Part shown: positions 1 to 7,062 of the stretch, in pieces
How the letters are laid out: each line of letters opens with the position of its first letter
How positions within the stretch are numbered: the stretch's first letter is position 1
Assembly (NCBI GenBank): GCA_030432855.1
Contig: JAUILM010000059.1
Span: 1-13,631, forward strand
Source of the DNA: Bacteroidia bacterium
Lineage (GTDB): Bacteria; Bacteroidota; Bacteroidia; Chitinophagales; Saprospiraceae
Reading direction: 5' to 3'
Length of the DNA: 13,631 bases
Translations under genes and position numbers: made by a program
Notes under the pieces: generated by a model
Database searches by the model: none
What the model was told of the DNA's origin: nothing
The model's input: the letters and a program-made list of their open reading frames with translations, nothing else

Positions 1-60
1 AACAGCCATAACATAGGACACTAGTAGACCGACCCATAAAATACTAGCGGCAATTTTCAT
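1..60 (-). CDS. Possible membrane protein, N-terminal fragment (runs off left edge)
   Basis: An open frame starts with ATG at 60 and stays open to the window edge. It encodes 20 residues beginning MKIAASILWVGLLVSYVMAV, a continuous hydrophobic stretch that looks like a first membrane helix or signal anchor. A GGA-rich stretch lies just upstream of the ATG on the minus strand. No other ATG lies in frame back to the stop at 147. The codons for residues 9-13 fall in the left arm of the inverted repeat at 21-186, so the start may instead be chance translation of repeat DNA. The product is not recognisable from 20 residues. It would be the third gene of the minus-strand series after the barrel and DUF3179 genes. 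Confidence 0.4.
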   Translation of the reverse strand, partial: MKIAASILWVGLLVSYVMAV

Positions 61-186
61 ATCTTTTTCCGAATTTCTGCGTTCCAAAGCCTCGACATAG
101 CTTATGCTATGGCTGTGTTTTGCGCCTTGAACTTCGAAAAAATCTTATTAAAATTTCTCACAATATCTAATGGGTCGGTCTACTAG
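21..186. repeat. 166-bp symmetric inverted repeat with perfect 16-bp ends
   Basis: The ends are CTAGTAGACCGACCCA at 21-36 and its exact reverse complement at 171-186. A central hairpin, CATAGC-TTAT-GCTATG at 96-111, has the same symmetry centre (103.5) as the ends. Further partial pairing (AATTTT at 52-57 with its complement at 150-155, and A/T-rich arms beyond) makes the whole element an imperfect long palindrome. The right end contains the stop codon of the DUF3179 gene (183-185), and the left end overlaps the possible gene starting at 60. It could be a MITE- or REP-like repeat, or a processing/termination structure between two genes. No target-site duplication is evident beyond the self-complementary CTAG ends. 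Confidence 0.75.
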
Positions 187-1250
187 GGTACGTAAATATC
201 AATACCTGTGTGAAAGGCTCCAAAGGAAAACCAATAACCCATAAACGATACGGGTACCGAAAGACTGTTCCCACTATCTGTACCTTCCACAAATTCACCA
301 AATATATTGATGGCATTCCCACTATTATTCCTGGCAATGATCGGGAAGCTCCTTAAATCCAAACTAAGATCGTGCGGTTCCTCATCAAGAAAGGCTACAA
401 TAAAATCATGTTCCTTTGAGCCAATGACAGTCACTGTTTCGCCACCGATCTGATCCCGTATTAGAGCTGGCGTCTCAAATGAATTGATCCGATATGTCTT
501 GGACGCCCCCTTATGAAAAACCCCCAGTACCCGCTCTTTGGCCGGAAGACGCTTATCTTCAGCCTCCAGTGGAAAAATGATATTTTGATCATTGGTCTTG
601 TAGTCTCCGTAGGGATACTGTCCATAATTCCGACTGAAGCCGGTATTCGTACTCAACACTTTGGCATTGGGAAACATAGACCAGATGGTTTTCCATGAAG
701 TCTCAACGGAAGGAAATGTCACTATCTCGTCTCCTAATCGATCACCCAGAAAGCAATTGAGGTTAATTTGCGACCAATAACTATCGGTCTCCCGGTCATA
801 AGGTATCAGATTATTATTGTACAATTTGCCACTGACTCCGAAAGTAGTGGCACCACTATCGGTACTTCGGTCCCATGCGATCCCGGTCCCGGTAAGTGGA
901 CAATAAGTAAGAGCAAGGGGCTGTCCCCCTACCTCATCATTCACTATCTCATGCCAATCCAATATGGGATGAGGATACACCTTCACTTCATCATTTACCT
1001 GTATTGCCATGACACGATCATTATCCTCAAGAAAGGTGACTGCTCCGGGGTCAATAAATTGTGGATTGTCAATTGAAGGTATTCCATCCTTACCTGGCCC
1101 CCCATCGCGGATCTCATTCAGGGGGATAAGAGATTCTGTAGAAGTTGGATTTTCGGGTATCGAGCCAACACCTCCACCACCGTTATCCTCTTTGCTGCAG
1201 GAAAAAAGCCCTGCAATACATATACTTGTGATTAGTAAATATTTGACCAT
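183..1250 (-). CDS. DUF3179 domain-containing lipoprotein
   Basis: The 355-residue protein has a lipoprotein signal peptide: MVKY, a hydrophobic core, then lipobox LFSC with Cys18 as the predicted lipidated residue, followed by a Gly-rich linker. The DUF3179 signature is clear: EIVNDEVGGQP near 101-111, then ALTYCPLTGTG with Cys117, and the downstream LNCFLGDRLGDEIV and ETSWKTIW segments. The family has no settled biochemical role. Some members are, to my recollection, listed as Cys/Sec proteins at the position of this CPL motif; here it is an ordinary Cys codon. It should sit in the periplasm or on an outer-membrane leaflet. The start is 13 nt after the barrel gene's stop, so the two are probably co-transcribed. 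Its stop codon lies inside the inverted repeat at 21-186. Confidence 0.9.
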   Translation of the reverse strand: MVKYLLITSICIAGLFSCSKEDNGGGGVGSIPENPTSTESLIPLNEIRDGGPGKDGIPSIDNPQFIDPGAVTFLEDNDRVMAIQVNDEVKVYPHPILDWHEIVNDEVGGQPLALTYCPLTGTGIAWDRSTDSGATTFGVSGKLYNNNLIPYDRETDSYWSQINLNCFLGDRLGDEIVTFPSVETSWKTIWSMFPNAKVLSTNTGFSRNYGQYPYGDYKTNDQNIIFPLEAEDKRLPAKERVLGVFHKGASKTYRINSFETPALIRDQIGGETVTVIGSKEHDFIVAFLDEEPHDLSLDLRSFPIIARNNSGNAINIFGEFVEGTDSGNSLSVPVSFMGYWFSFGAFHTGIDIYVP

Positions 1251-1263
1251 CTTTTACATTCTG

Positions 1264-2292
1264 TTAGTAGATTATGGGCTCCAGAGCATCGTCGATTTTG
1301 TTAAGATGAAAAACATATCGTACTTGCATACCCACTTTGAAATTGGAGGTAATTTGAGTCCCTTCCAATCTTTGCCAGACCGGAATCTCCGCATATGGTC
1401 TAATTGAAAATTGATCATCCGCAGTCCATCTTGCCCCCAGAAGCAATCTAAACCAATTTCCACCAGAGTTGGGTGCGTCCCGACCTTGCTCCTGATTAGG
1501 GTTGGCATGTCGAAATTGGACACCTAAATCTGGAATAAGGAACCAGTGATCAAATATAACCAGGTAACTGAAGATAGTGCTTAACAACACTTCATTCCCA
1601 AACTTGAACATTCTTCCATTCATACGGTTGCGATCTCCAAAATGCCGATTTTCAGTATTATACCGGAATGTAATGTCCGTTTGATTAAAAAGATTACTTA
1701 CTATCAAATGTTCACGAGTAATTGCGGCCCTTCCAATAAAATCGAAGGTTCCGCTGCCACTCTGCATATCCGGTGACAAGATTACGCCAATTTCATCGGT
1801 AATGAATTGATTTCCTGTCGGCATTTTGATACCCACACCCCATTTTATAATACCCTGACTTAGACTTTTTGCATATTGAGCAAGCAATGTCAGATCTCCA
1901 ACACCCGAGGCCTTCTGCTCAGAGGAAAAAGTGGCTCTCTTTTGCGTAACAAAGGGAATATACGCTCCCACTGCCCACCGATTTCCGAGCGACAAATTCA
2001 CTCTGGCGAGGATACTGCTTCCCTGTCTTGTACGGGGATCGTTGACCAGTCGATTGTCATTCTCAACTAACCAGTTTACGGAGTTGTGCTCGTATTCGAT
2101 GCCAAAAGATAGCGTCTGATACAGACCAGAAGGTATGTCAAAGGCGGATGTGATGGGAGCACCTGCAGAGCAGCAAGTCTGGGAGAAGGTCATTTTGAAA
2201 GAGCATATCGCAAAAATAATTACGAGAGATACACTTGGTCCACGCGACATCATCGAACAAATTTGCCAAATAGGAATGAGAAAAGCTGTCAT
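1264..2292 (-). CDS. Predicted outer-membrane beta-barrel protein (TCCSAGAP type)
   Basis: This is a 342-residue frame as drawn. A classical signal peptide begins at Met14/Met15 (MMSRGPSVSLVIIFAICSF...) and ends near FSQ, so the true start is quite possibly 2253 or 2250 rather than 2292; no Shine-Dalgarno decides between them. The mature protein would begin TCCSAGAP, with adjacent cysteines 40-41. The rest alternates short amphipathic strands (for example SILARVNLSLGNRWAVGAYIPF and FRLLLGARWTADDQFSIRPYAEIPVW), as expected for an outer-membrane barrel of the transporter/MetA-pathway type. The C-terminal region carries further strands (SNFKVGMQVRYVF). It heads a minus-strand unit with the DUF3179 lipoprotein. 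Substrate and function are unknown. The family assignment is from overall pattern, not from a diagnostic motif. Confidence 0.75.
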   Translation of the reverse strand: MTAFLIPIWQICSMMSRGPSVSLVIIFAICSFKMTFSQTCCSAGAPITSAFDIPSGLYQTLSFGIEYEHNSVNWLVENDNRLVNDPRTRQGSSILARVNLSLGNRWAVGAYIPFVTQKRATFSSEQKASGVGDLTLLAQYAKSLSQGIIKWGVGIKMPTGNQFITDEIGVILSPDMQSGSGTFDFIGRAAITREHLIVSNLFNQTDITFRYNTENRHFGDRNRMNGRMFKFGNEVLLSTIFSYLVIFDHWFLIPDLGVQFRHANPNQEQGRDAPNSGGNWFRLLLGARWTADDQFSIRPYAEIPVWQRLEGTQITSNFKVGMQVRYVFHLNKIDDALEPIIY

Positions 2293-2490
2293 TACTAAGA
2301 CATACTTTAGGAGTAAAACGATGATTCAGTGGGTAAAAAAGTAACAGAAATTTAAAATTCACATATATAAAAAGTGACTATTGTCATTGATTCATTGCAA
2401 AAGAAGAGATAATATGAAATAAGGTAATAATAGATAGTTCTTTTCAAACTATTCTTGTAAAGTTACCGTTGTCCTTCTAACAACTGCTTC
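2293..2490. promoter_or_regulatory. Divergent intergenic region
   Basis: This AT-rich gap lies between the minus-strand barrel gene and the plus-strand paralogue cluster, so it should hold promoters for both directions. TATTCTTG at 2450-2457 differs by one base from the Bacteroidota -7 consensus TAnnTTTG and lies 34 nt before the ATG at 2491. No convincing -33 element is visible at the right spacing. No operator-like repeat was found. Confidence 0.35.
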
Positions 2491-2937
2491 ATGGAGACAA
2501 TTGACCTCGGTACTTCACATCACTTTGCACGTCCTCGTGCTGAAGTAACTAATGAGGAAGAAAGAGCTTCGAAGATTAATCGATGGCTTAAATCTTCTCA
2601 GGGATGGATTTCTACCCTCGGCACCTGGCGAACGGAAGCAAAACTCTTAGAAAAACTAGCTGTGCTGACTTTCACGGGGCAGGAAAAGATTTTTCCCGGT
2701 CTCGTACGATTACATGCCCTTCTTCATGAATTTCAGATGCAGGACATAGCTCAATTGGAGAAAAGCATATCTCAATGTCAGAATCACGTCAATCTCATGC
2801 AAAGTAATATGCTTTGCTATGAGCAGAAGTTTCAAGGTCTCAAAAGAGACATGAAAGCTCTGGAAACCAAATATATTGCTCTGAAGACTGAATTGCTGGA
2901 ACAACTCACAAAGGCATATCCACTCACAATCATCTAG
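2491..2937 (+). CDS. Small helical protein, tandem paralogue 1 of 3
   Basis: The 148-residue protein is not recognised. It has no signal peptide or membrane segment, so it is probably cytoplasmic. It looks almost wholly alpha-helical: a charged N-terminus, then a helix with WISTLGTWRTEAKLLEKLAVLTFTG, followed by long heptad-like segments (residues about 70-140). It ends KTELLEQLTKAYPLTII. It aligns without visible gaps over its middle with the protein at 3630-4031 (WI...W..EA..LLKL.....G.E...L..L..AL), and both share the ending ELLEQ...YP.TI. The protein at 3164-3565 is a more distant relative. A four-helix bundle or coiled-coil fold is likely but is inference. Confidence 0.8.
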   Translation: METIDLGTSHHFARPRAEVTNEEERASKINRWLKSSQGWISTLGTWRTEAKLLEKLAVLTFTGQEKIFPGLVRLHALLHEFQMQDIAQLEKSISQCQNHVNLMQSNMLCYEQKFQGLKRDMKALETKYIALKTELLEQLTKAYPLTII

Positions 2938-2969
2938 TGGTCAGCAATTTACACCCAAGAACCTCCATG

Positions 2970-2983
2970 GGAAAAATTTTTCC
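2970..2983. other. 14-bp perfect palindrome GGAAAAATTTTTCC
   Basis: It lies 32 bp after the stop of the first paralogue and is perfectly self-complementary. There is no loop of its own and no trailing T-run beyond it, so it is a poor intrinsic terminator. It could be a protein-binding site or a chance A/T palindrome. Confidence 0.3.
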
Positions 2984-3163
2984 ATCATCTTGTGTAAAAT
3001 ATCGATACTGATATCACGTTATTAAGAACATACAAGGAATTCATCCGGAATTCTTCACACTACGATCACTTCTCAAGTCTATTATTGCTCAGATTATCTT
3101 ATTTCTTCGTTTAAAATTGATTTTTGAATGATAGCAATTTGACTTCACCAACTACTTTTTAGT

Positions 3164-3565
3164 ATGAGTCAATCAGAATTGTGTCAAGAAATGTCTTTGA
3201 GATCAGCTCATAGTTCTAATCAAGCAGTTGCTCCAAAGACTCGTGAAGGAAATCAGATGCTATTCAACCTTAAGGAAGAAGCACTTCTGCTCTACAACAT
3301 TATCCATCATCTGATTAGCGGCTTCGAATCCAGTTTGCAAATGATTGCAAGAATATGGGATGCTATAAAGAAGTTAATTGCAGAACTTGACGATCTGATC
3401 TATTCAGATCGTGATGAAATCAGTACCGCACAGTGGTCGAATGATGGGCATTCTGCATATCCTATGCTATCGGACCTTCAGAACCGATTAAAACGGGTAA
3501 AGCGAAAACTATTCCAGGAACTACCCTGTGCCTACGAAGTGATTTTCCCAAAAATCACCGAGTAG
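3164..3565 (+). CDS. Small helical protein, tandem paralogue 2 of 3
   Basis: The 133-residue protein is of unknown function, with a polar N-terminal tail of about 30 residues before the helical region. The segment KEEALLLYNIIHHLISGFESSL corresponds to the EA.LL.KL......G.E stretch of the neighbours. The C-terminal LQNRLKRVKRKLFQELPCAYEVIF matches LQHRFNRIKVELLEQVERSYPITI of the third copy in pattern. It is the most diverged of the three; the central part (SDRDEISTAQWSNDGHSAYP) is loop-like. There is no signal peptide or membrane helix. A 226-bp gap after the first copy suggests its own promoter, while the third copy follows after 64 bp. Confidence 0.75.
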   Translation: MSQSELCQEMSLRSAHSSNQAVAPKTREGNQMLFNLKEEALLLYNIIHHLISGFESSLQMIARIWDAIKKLIAELDDLIYSDRDEISTAQWSNDGHSAYPMLSDLQNRLKRVKRKLFQELPCAYEVIFPKITE

Positions 3566-3629
3566 TATCCCGAATATCACAGCCCCTTCTAACTAGTTAA
3601 TAATTCACCTTCAACAAAATGCAAATTCT

Positions 3630-4031
3630 ATGCTTCCTTTTCCTGTAATTGAACGAACTGAAATATCTGTCAATGAGATAGAAGAGCGGTCCTCGATATG
3701 GATTAAATGCATCGATTATTGGGAGAAGGAAGCAAGAATTCTTCTAAAACTTTCATCCGTCTGTATCTCCGGACATGAACTGGTGTTGAATAAACTTGCA
3801 GACTTACGACATGCTCTGTCGATACTATTTGAAAAAGAAATCCTGACCATGAAAGAAATGGCCAGATATTTCTCTGGTATGATAGGAACAACTCTTCCCT
3901 TACTACCGGGAGATCAGGCCTCACTCATTGATTTCAATAAAAGAATGACTACGCTGCAGCATCGGTTTAATCGGATAAAAGTCGAGCTGCTTGAGCAGGT
4001 AGAAAGGAGCTATCCAATCACAATCGTCTGA
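3630..4031 (+). CDS. Small helical protein, tandem paralogue 3 of 3
   Basis: The 133-residue unrecognised protein contains IEERSSIWIKCIDYWEKEAR, LLKLSSVCISGHELVLNKL and ALSILFEKEILTMKEMARYF, and ends ELLEQVERSYPITIV. These align with the protein at 2491-2937. The GTTLPLLPGDQ stretch near residues 87-97 should be a loop between helices. No membrane segment or signal peptide is present. The cardiolipin synthase start lies 70 bp downstream with no terminator between, so the two may share a transcript; that would tie this family to envelope stress, but only by context. Confidence 0.78.
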   Translation: MLPFPVIERTEISVNEIEERSSIWIKCIDYWEKEARILLKLSSVCISGHELVLNKLADLRHALSILFEKEILTMKEMARYFSGMIGTTLPLLPGDQASLIDFNKRMTTLQHRFNRIKVELLEQVERSYPITIV

Positions 4032-4101
4032 TGTCTTAGTAAGTATCGTTTTCTAAAGATCATCCGTATTATTATCTGGTCAGAATACATATATTCAGGG
4101 A

Positions 4102-5535
4102 ATGATCTATTCGCTGATTAGTATCCTATACCTGATTTTTCTCGTATATCTAATCGTACATCTCGCTATTTCCGGTGTCAGACCTACCAAAACACTGGCC
4201 TGGATGATTGTGATCATTCTCATCCCCGTTGTCGGTATTGCTCTTTACCTCATGCTGGGAAGAAATCTGCGTAAGTATAAGTTCACCAGGCGCAAACCGC
4301 AGAAAAACGTAGAAGAATATGTGAATGAAATCAATAAAATGTATGATGATACCCGAGTGGATTATTCCAGTGTAGATATGCAGCAGAATCGAAAGCTCAT
4401 ACATCTCATCAGTAAAAACTCAAACTTCCTTCCTTCGGGTGGCAACAAATTAAAACTGCTAACGGATGGGCCTGATACCTTCAGTGCGATGATGGAGGCA
4501 ATGGAAAATGCCAGACTTTTCATCCACGTTCAATTCTATATTTATGAAGAAGGTGAATTGGCTGAGAAATTTGCTGCATTATTTAAAAGGAAAATTGAGG
4601 AAGGTATTGAAGTAAGACTTATCATTGACGGGGTGGGTAGTCGTAACCTAAGCAGATCTTACATCAGGCGGCTACAGTCATTTGGTGTACAGGTTCTTCC
4701 CTTTCTACCACTTCGCTTTTGGGGCATAACTACCTGGATCAACTACCGCAATCACAGAAAAATCCTGATCGTTGACGATCTCATTGGCTTCATTGGAGGG
4801 ATCAATCTATCGGACAAGTATATCAAGGGGGACCCCCAACTTGGTACATGGCACGATCACCATTTAAAACTAGAGGGACCCAGCGTAAGTAGCTTGCAAG
4901 CAGTATTTGCCATGGATTGGCTTTTTGTAAATCCTTCAGAAGATTTGCTAAAGCCCAAATATCTTTCACATCCTGAATGTCCGGGAGATGATATAGTGCA
5001 AATTGTCTTCAGTGGGCCCGATAGCGATTTCTCATCAGTTCAGCAGCAGTATTTTACCTTCATCACGCAGGCCGAAAAATACGTCTATCTCGTCAATTCT
5101 TATTTGATACCTGGAGAGCCGATCCTCGAGGCGCTCACCACTGCAGCTCTATCTGGCATCGATGTGCGGATCATGGTACCTGATCAATCAGATATTTTCA
5201 TTGTAAAATGGAGTATTCGTTCTTACTTTGAATCACTTTTAGATGCCGGTGTAAAAATATATCTCTATCAGGATGGATTTTTACATAGTAAGACACTAGT
5301 AGCTGATGACAATATTTCTTCCATTGGTACAGCCAATCTCGACATCAGAAGCTTTGAGCAAAACTTCGAAGTAAATGCGGTTGTATATGGTCAAGAAATG
5401 GCCACAAGGCTAAAGGAAAGCTTTGAGCGAGACAGCGCGAAATGCACCATTCTGGACAAAGATACATATCGGGACAGACCGCTTTCTAACCGTATCATTG
5501 AAGGTTTTTCCAGGATGCTGAGCCCCATACTATAG
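4102..5535 (+). CDS. cls: Cardiolipin synthase (phospholipase D superfamily)
   Basis: The 477-residue protein makes cardiolipin by joining two phosphatidylglycerol molecules (or phosphatidylglycerol plus another phospholipid) at the inner membrane. Two N-terminal membrane helices (about residues 2-24 and 32-52) match the PLDc_N segment, followed by a basic stretch GRNLRKYKFTRRK. Both catalytic HKD motifs are intact: H218-x-K220-x4-D225 (NHRKILIVDD) with the GGIN trailer, and H395-x-K397-x4-D402 (HSKTLVADD) with the GTAN trailer. Length is normal for bacterial ClsA-type enzymes. An AGGG just before ATG at 4102 is a reasonable ribosome site. The last 6 bp overlap the 3' end of the convergent AhpD-fold gene. 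Confidence 0.95.
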   Translation: MIYSLISILYLIFLVYLIVHLAISGVRPTKTLAWMIVIILIPVVGIALYLMLGRNLRKYKFTRRKPQKNVEEYVNEINKMYDDTRVDYSSVDMQQNRKLIHLISKNSNFLPSGGNKLKLLTDGPDTFSAMMEAMENARLFIHVQFYIYEEGELAEKFAALFKRKIEEGIEVRLIIDGVGSRNLSRSYIRRLQSFGVQVLPFLPLRFWGITTWINYRNHRKILIVDDLIGFIGGINLSDKYIKGDPQLGTWHDHHLKLEGPSVSSLQAVFAMDWLFVNPSEDLLKPKYLSHPECPGDDIVQIVFSGPDSDFSSVQQQYFTFITQAEKYVYLVNSYLIPGEPILEALTTAALSGIDVRIMVPDQSDIFIVKWSIRSYFESLLDAGVKIYLYQDGFLHSKTLVADDNISSIGTANLDIRSFEQNFEVNAVVYGQEMATRLKESFERDSAKCTILDKDTYRDRPLSNRIIEGFSRMLSPIL

Positions 5536-5916
5536 TTCCTTACCTTTTGATGATTCATAGAGTCGCGTGGCTTGCGTCTTACCCCGAAATTGTTTTAATG
5601 CCTCAAGGGCATCGCAGGCATGAATTAATGTCAGCCTCCCTCCCATCATCACAGCTACCTCAATGGCTTCTACAATCTCTTCATCGGTGGCACCAGTGTC
5701 TACTACATTGTGAATAGCCTGTGAGATTGCCGGACGATCCGCGGATTCCACAGTCAGTGCCAATGCGATTAATTCCTTGGTACGAGCAGTGAGTGCACCA
5801 TCGGTCTTTGCATGTCTGCTCAGGGTTTCGAACCCGGCAACTGTATCCGGTGCCTTATCTTCCAACTCCTTCAACAGCCGTTTCCAATACTGATATTGCT
5901 TAATATAGTCAGGCAT
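5530..5916 (-). CDS. Carboxymuconolactone decarboxylase/AhpD-fold protein lacking CxxC
   Basis: The 128-residue protein matches the CMD/AhpD fold by the segment LTARTKELIALALTVESADRPAISQAIHNVVDTGATDEEIVEAIEVAVMMGG (written here only as landmarks, residues 42-93) and by the EALKQF end. In redox-active AhpD-like members a CxxC sits in the ESADRPAIS region; here those positions appear to be Asp60 and Ala63, and the only cysteine is Cys101. A thiol peroxidase-partner role is therefore unlikely. The cysteine-less form resembles PcaC-type or non-catalytic members. The substrate is unknown and no aromatic-catabolism genes are nearby. The gene is convergent with cls and overlaps its end by 6 bp (5530-5535). 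Confidence 0.85.
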   Translation of the reverse strand: MPDYIKQYQYWKRLLKELEDKAPDTVAGFETLSRHAKTDGALTARTKELIALALTVESADRPAISQAIHNVVDTGATDEEIVEAIEVAVMMGGRLTLIHACDALEALKQFRGKTQATRLYESSKGKEL

Positions 5917-6175
5917 CGTCTATTAGTTTATTTCCATCAATTTATGTCTCCCAATACGTCAATGTAGTGACATGACATAGCAGAGGCAATGATCTGAATC
6001 ATTCTTAACCAGACTACCGAACGAACTGATACATAAGACGAAAAATGTTGATCAATGTCATCACCACCTCTGCCACACGTCACTGGCCATCGACGGAACG
6101 TACTCTAACTTTAAGGGCAGAATTAGAAAGAATCGTATTGAGAGATCAAGTATTAGTTAATTAAAAAGTCCTAAA
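5917..6175. promoter_or_regulatory. Intergenic region upstream of hsp20
   Basis: This 259-bp gap lies between divergent genes (the AhpD-fold gene to the left, hsp20 to the right) and should carry both promoters. No CIRCE element (TTAGCACTC-N9-GAGTGCTAA) is present, so HrcA control is unlikely. A TTGATCAA palindrome is centred near 6051, of unknown meaning. No convincing TAnnTTTG element was found close to the hsp20 start. Confidence 0.35.
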
Positions 6176-6625
6176 ATGAAACTTGCAAAGAAAAATGATA
6201 GAAGGAGTGTGTTCCCCGACTTTCGCAGTATTATGGACGATTTCTGGGGTGCAGACAAATTCTTTGAGAACGATTGGATCAACTTACCACGATTTCGGAC
6301 ACCTGCTGTCAACATTGTAGACAATGAAGGTGATTTTCAGATTGAAGTAGCGGCTCCCGGCCTGCATAAAGAAGACTTCAAAATAGAAATCGATCATGGC
6401 ATCTTGAACATTTCTGCAGAAAAAGAGGAAACTGTAGAAAAGGAAGAAAAAGACTTTACCCGCAGAGAGTTTAATTACAGTTCATTTCATCGTAGTTTTT
6501 CACTACCTGAAAATGTCGATAAGGATTCGATAGTAGCGAAATACGAAGATGGAGTATTAAAATTGACTGTAAAAAAGCTTGAAGTAGAAGAAGCCCCTAA
6601 AGCAAAAAGCATAGCCATACAGTAG
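6176..6625 (+). CDS. Hsp20/alpha-crystallin small heat-shock protein
   Basis: The 149-residue cytoplasmic ATP-independent holdase binds unfolding proteins and keeps them refoldable. An N-terminal arm (about 1-40) containing FRSIMDDFW is followed by the alpha-crystallin domain from PAVNIVDNEGDFQIEVAAPGL to about residue 134, including the conserved GVLKLTVKK (126-134). The C-terminal tail carries the I-x-I anchor Ile146-Ala147-Ile148 used in oligomer assembly. Length is typical. It is followed at once by a strong intrinsic terminator, so it is probably transcribed mainly alone. Confidence 0.95.
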   Translation: MKLAKKNDRRSVFPDFRSIMDDFWGADKFFENDWINLPRFRTPAVNIVDNEGDFQIEVAAPGLHKEDFKIEIDHGILNISAEKEETVEKEEKDFTRREFNYSSFHRSFSLPENVDKDSIVAKYEDGVLKLTVKKLEVEEAPKAKSIAIQ

Positions 6626-6637
6626 TTGATCATGATT

Positions 6638-6671
6638 GGGAGTGGTATTTATATACTGCTCCCGATTTTTT
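6638..6671 (+). terminator. Intrinsic terminator after hsp20
   Basis: The stem GGGAGTGGTAT (6638-6648) pairs with ATACTGCTCCC (6653-6663) over 11 bp with two G-U pairs, a TTAT loop, and then GA plus a run of six T. It begins 13 nt after the hsp20 stop and ends only 17 nt before the next ATG. Confidence 0.85.
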
Positions 6672-6688
6672 ATACCAAAACATTGCGT

Positions 6689-7042
6689 ATGAAGCTTCAA
6701 ACAATAGATCAAAAGTGGACATCAGGAGCAGAACTGGAAAATTTCCTGGACCAGGTGTATCAGAGTAAAATGTCATTACTCGCCAGCAGTCTTCTGGAAA
6801 AAGGATTATCGCCAGATGAGATAAACGAAGCTGTTGAAAGGGCTTTCCACGTATGCGAAGCAGCGGGCATATCCACAAGACAGCATTTCTGTTTTCTTTA
6901 TACGCAGCGTGGCCAGGGACTGATGAGAGACTGCAAACTCACCAGGATGGCCTATCAATTGGTACTATTAAATGCCAACACTAAAAATAAAGCCGTGGCC
7001 AGCTTTCAGTTAAAAGTGCTTTCAAAATATAATCAAGAATAA
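6689..7042 (+). CDS. Short DinD-like protein
   Basis: The 117-residue protein starts at ATG 6689 (MKLQTIDQKW). The open frame extends back to 6626, but that extension would translate the hsp20 terminator. Two blocks resemble the N-terminal part of the DNA-damage-inducible DinD/Bro-N-like family as I remember it: RAFHVCEAAGISTRQHF (51-67; E. coli DinD has RA...CE..G....HF) and DCKLTRMAYQLVLLNAN followed by VASFQ (81-107; DinD has D..L.R.A..LV..N......A..Q). It is less than half the length of DinD (about 270 aa) and lacks everything after this region. DinD affects RecA filaments; whether this short form does is unknown. There is no room for a separate promoter between the terminator and the start. 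Confidence 0.6.
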   Translation: MKLQTIDQKWTSGAELENFLDQVYQSKMSLLASSLLEKGLSPDEINEAVERAFHVCEAAGISTRQHFCFLYTQRGQGLMRDCKLTRMAYQLVLLNANTKNKAVASFQLKVLSKYNQE

Positions 7043-7062
7043 ACATTTCTTTACAGTAAAGG

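Noticed and set aside
1009..1407. Plus-strand 132-codon open frame
   Set aside because: It lies antisense to the DUF3179 and barrel genes, has no family resemblance, and spans both genes and the gap between them.
2138..2362. Minus-strand 74-codon frame with a hydrophobic start, overlapping the barrel gene's 5' end
   Set aside because: It is in a different frame from the barrel gene and composition is Cys/Phe-rich and unlike a real protein; the barrel frame already has a good signal peptide.
3036..3053. GGAATTC repeated with a 4-bp spacer
   Set aside because: It is short and each copy contains a self-complementary hexamer; chance cannot be excluded and no adjacent promoter is clear.
6045..6150. 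FNR-type box or CIRCE element before hsp20
   Set aside because: TTGATCAA and TTGAGAGATCAA lack the TTGAT-N4-ATCAA spacing, and no TTAGCACTC-type inverted repeat is present.
6045..6164. 39-codon open frame upstream of hsp20
   Set aside because: It has no ribosome site or recognisable sequence and lies in the probable promoter region.
6626..6688. Upstream extension of the DinD-like gene
   Set aside because: It would translate through the hsp20 intrinsic terminator; the residues look like random hydrophobic translation of the hairpin.
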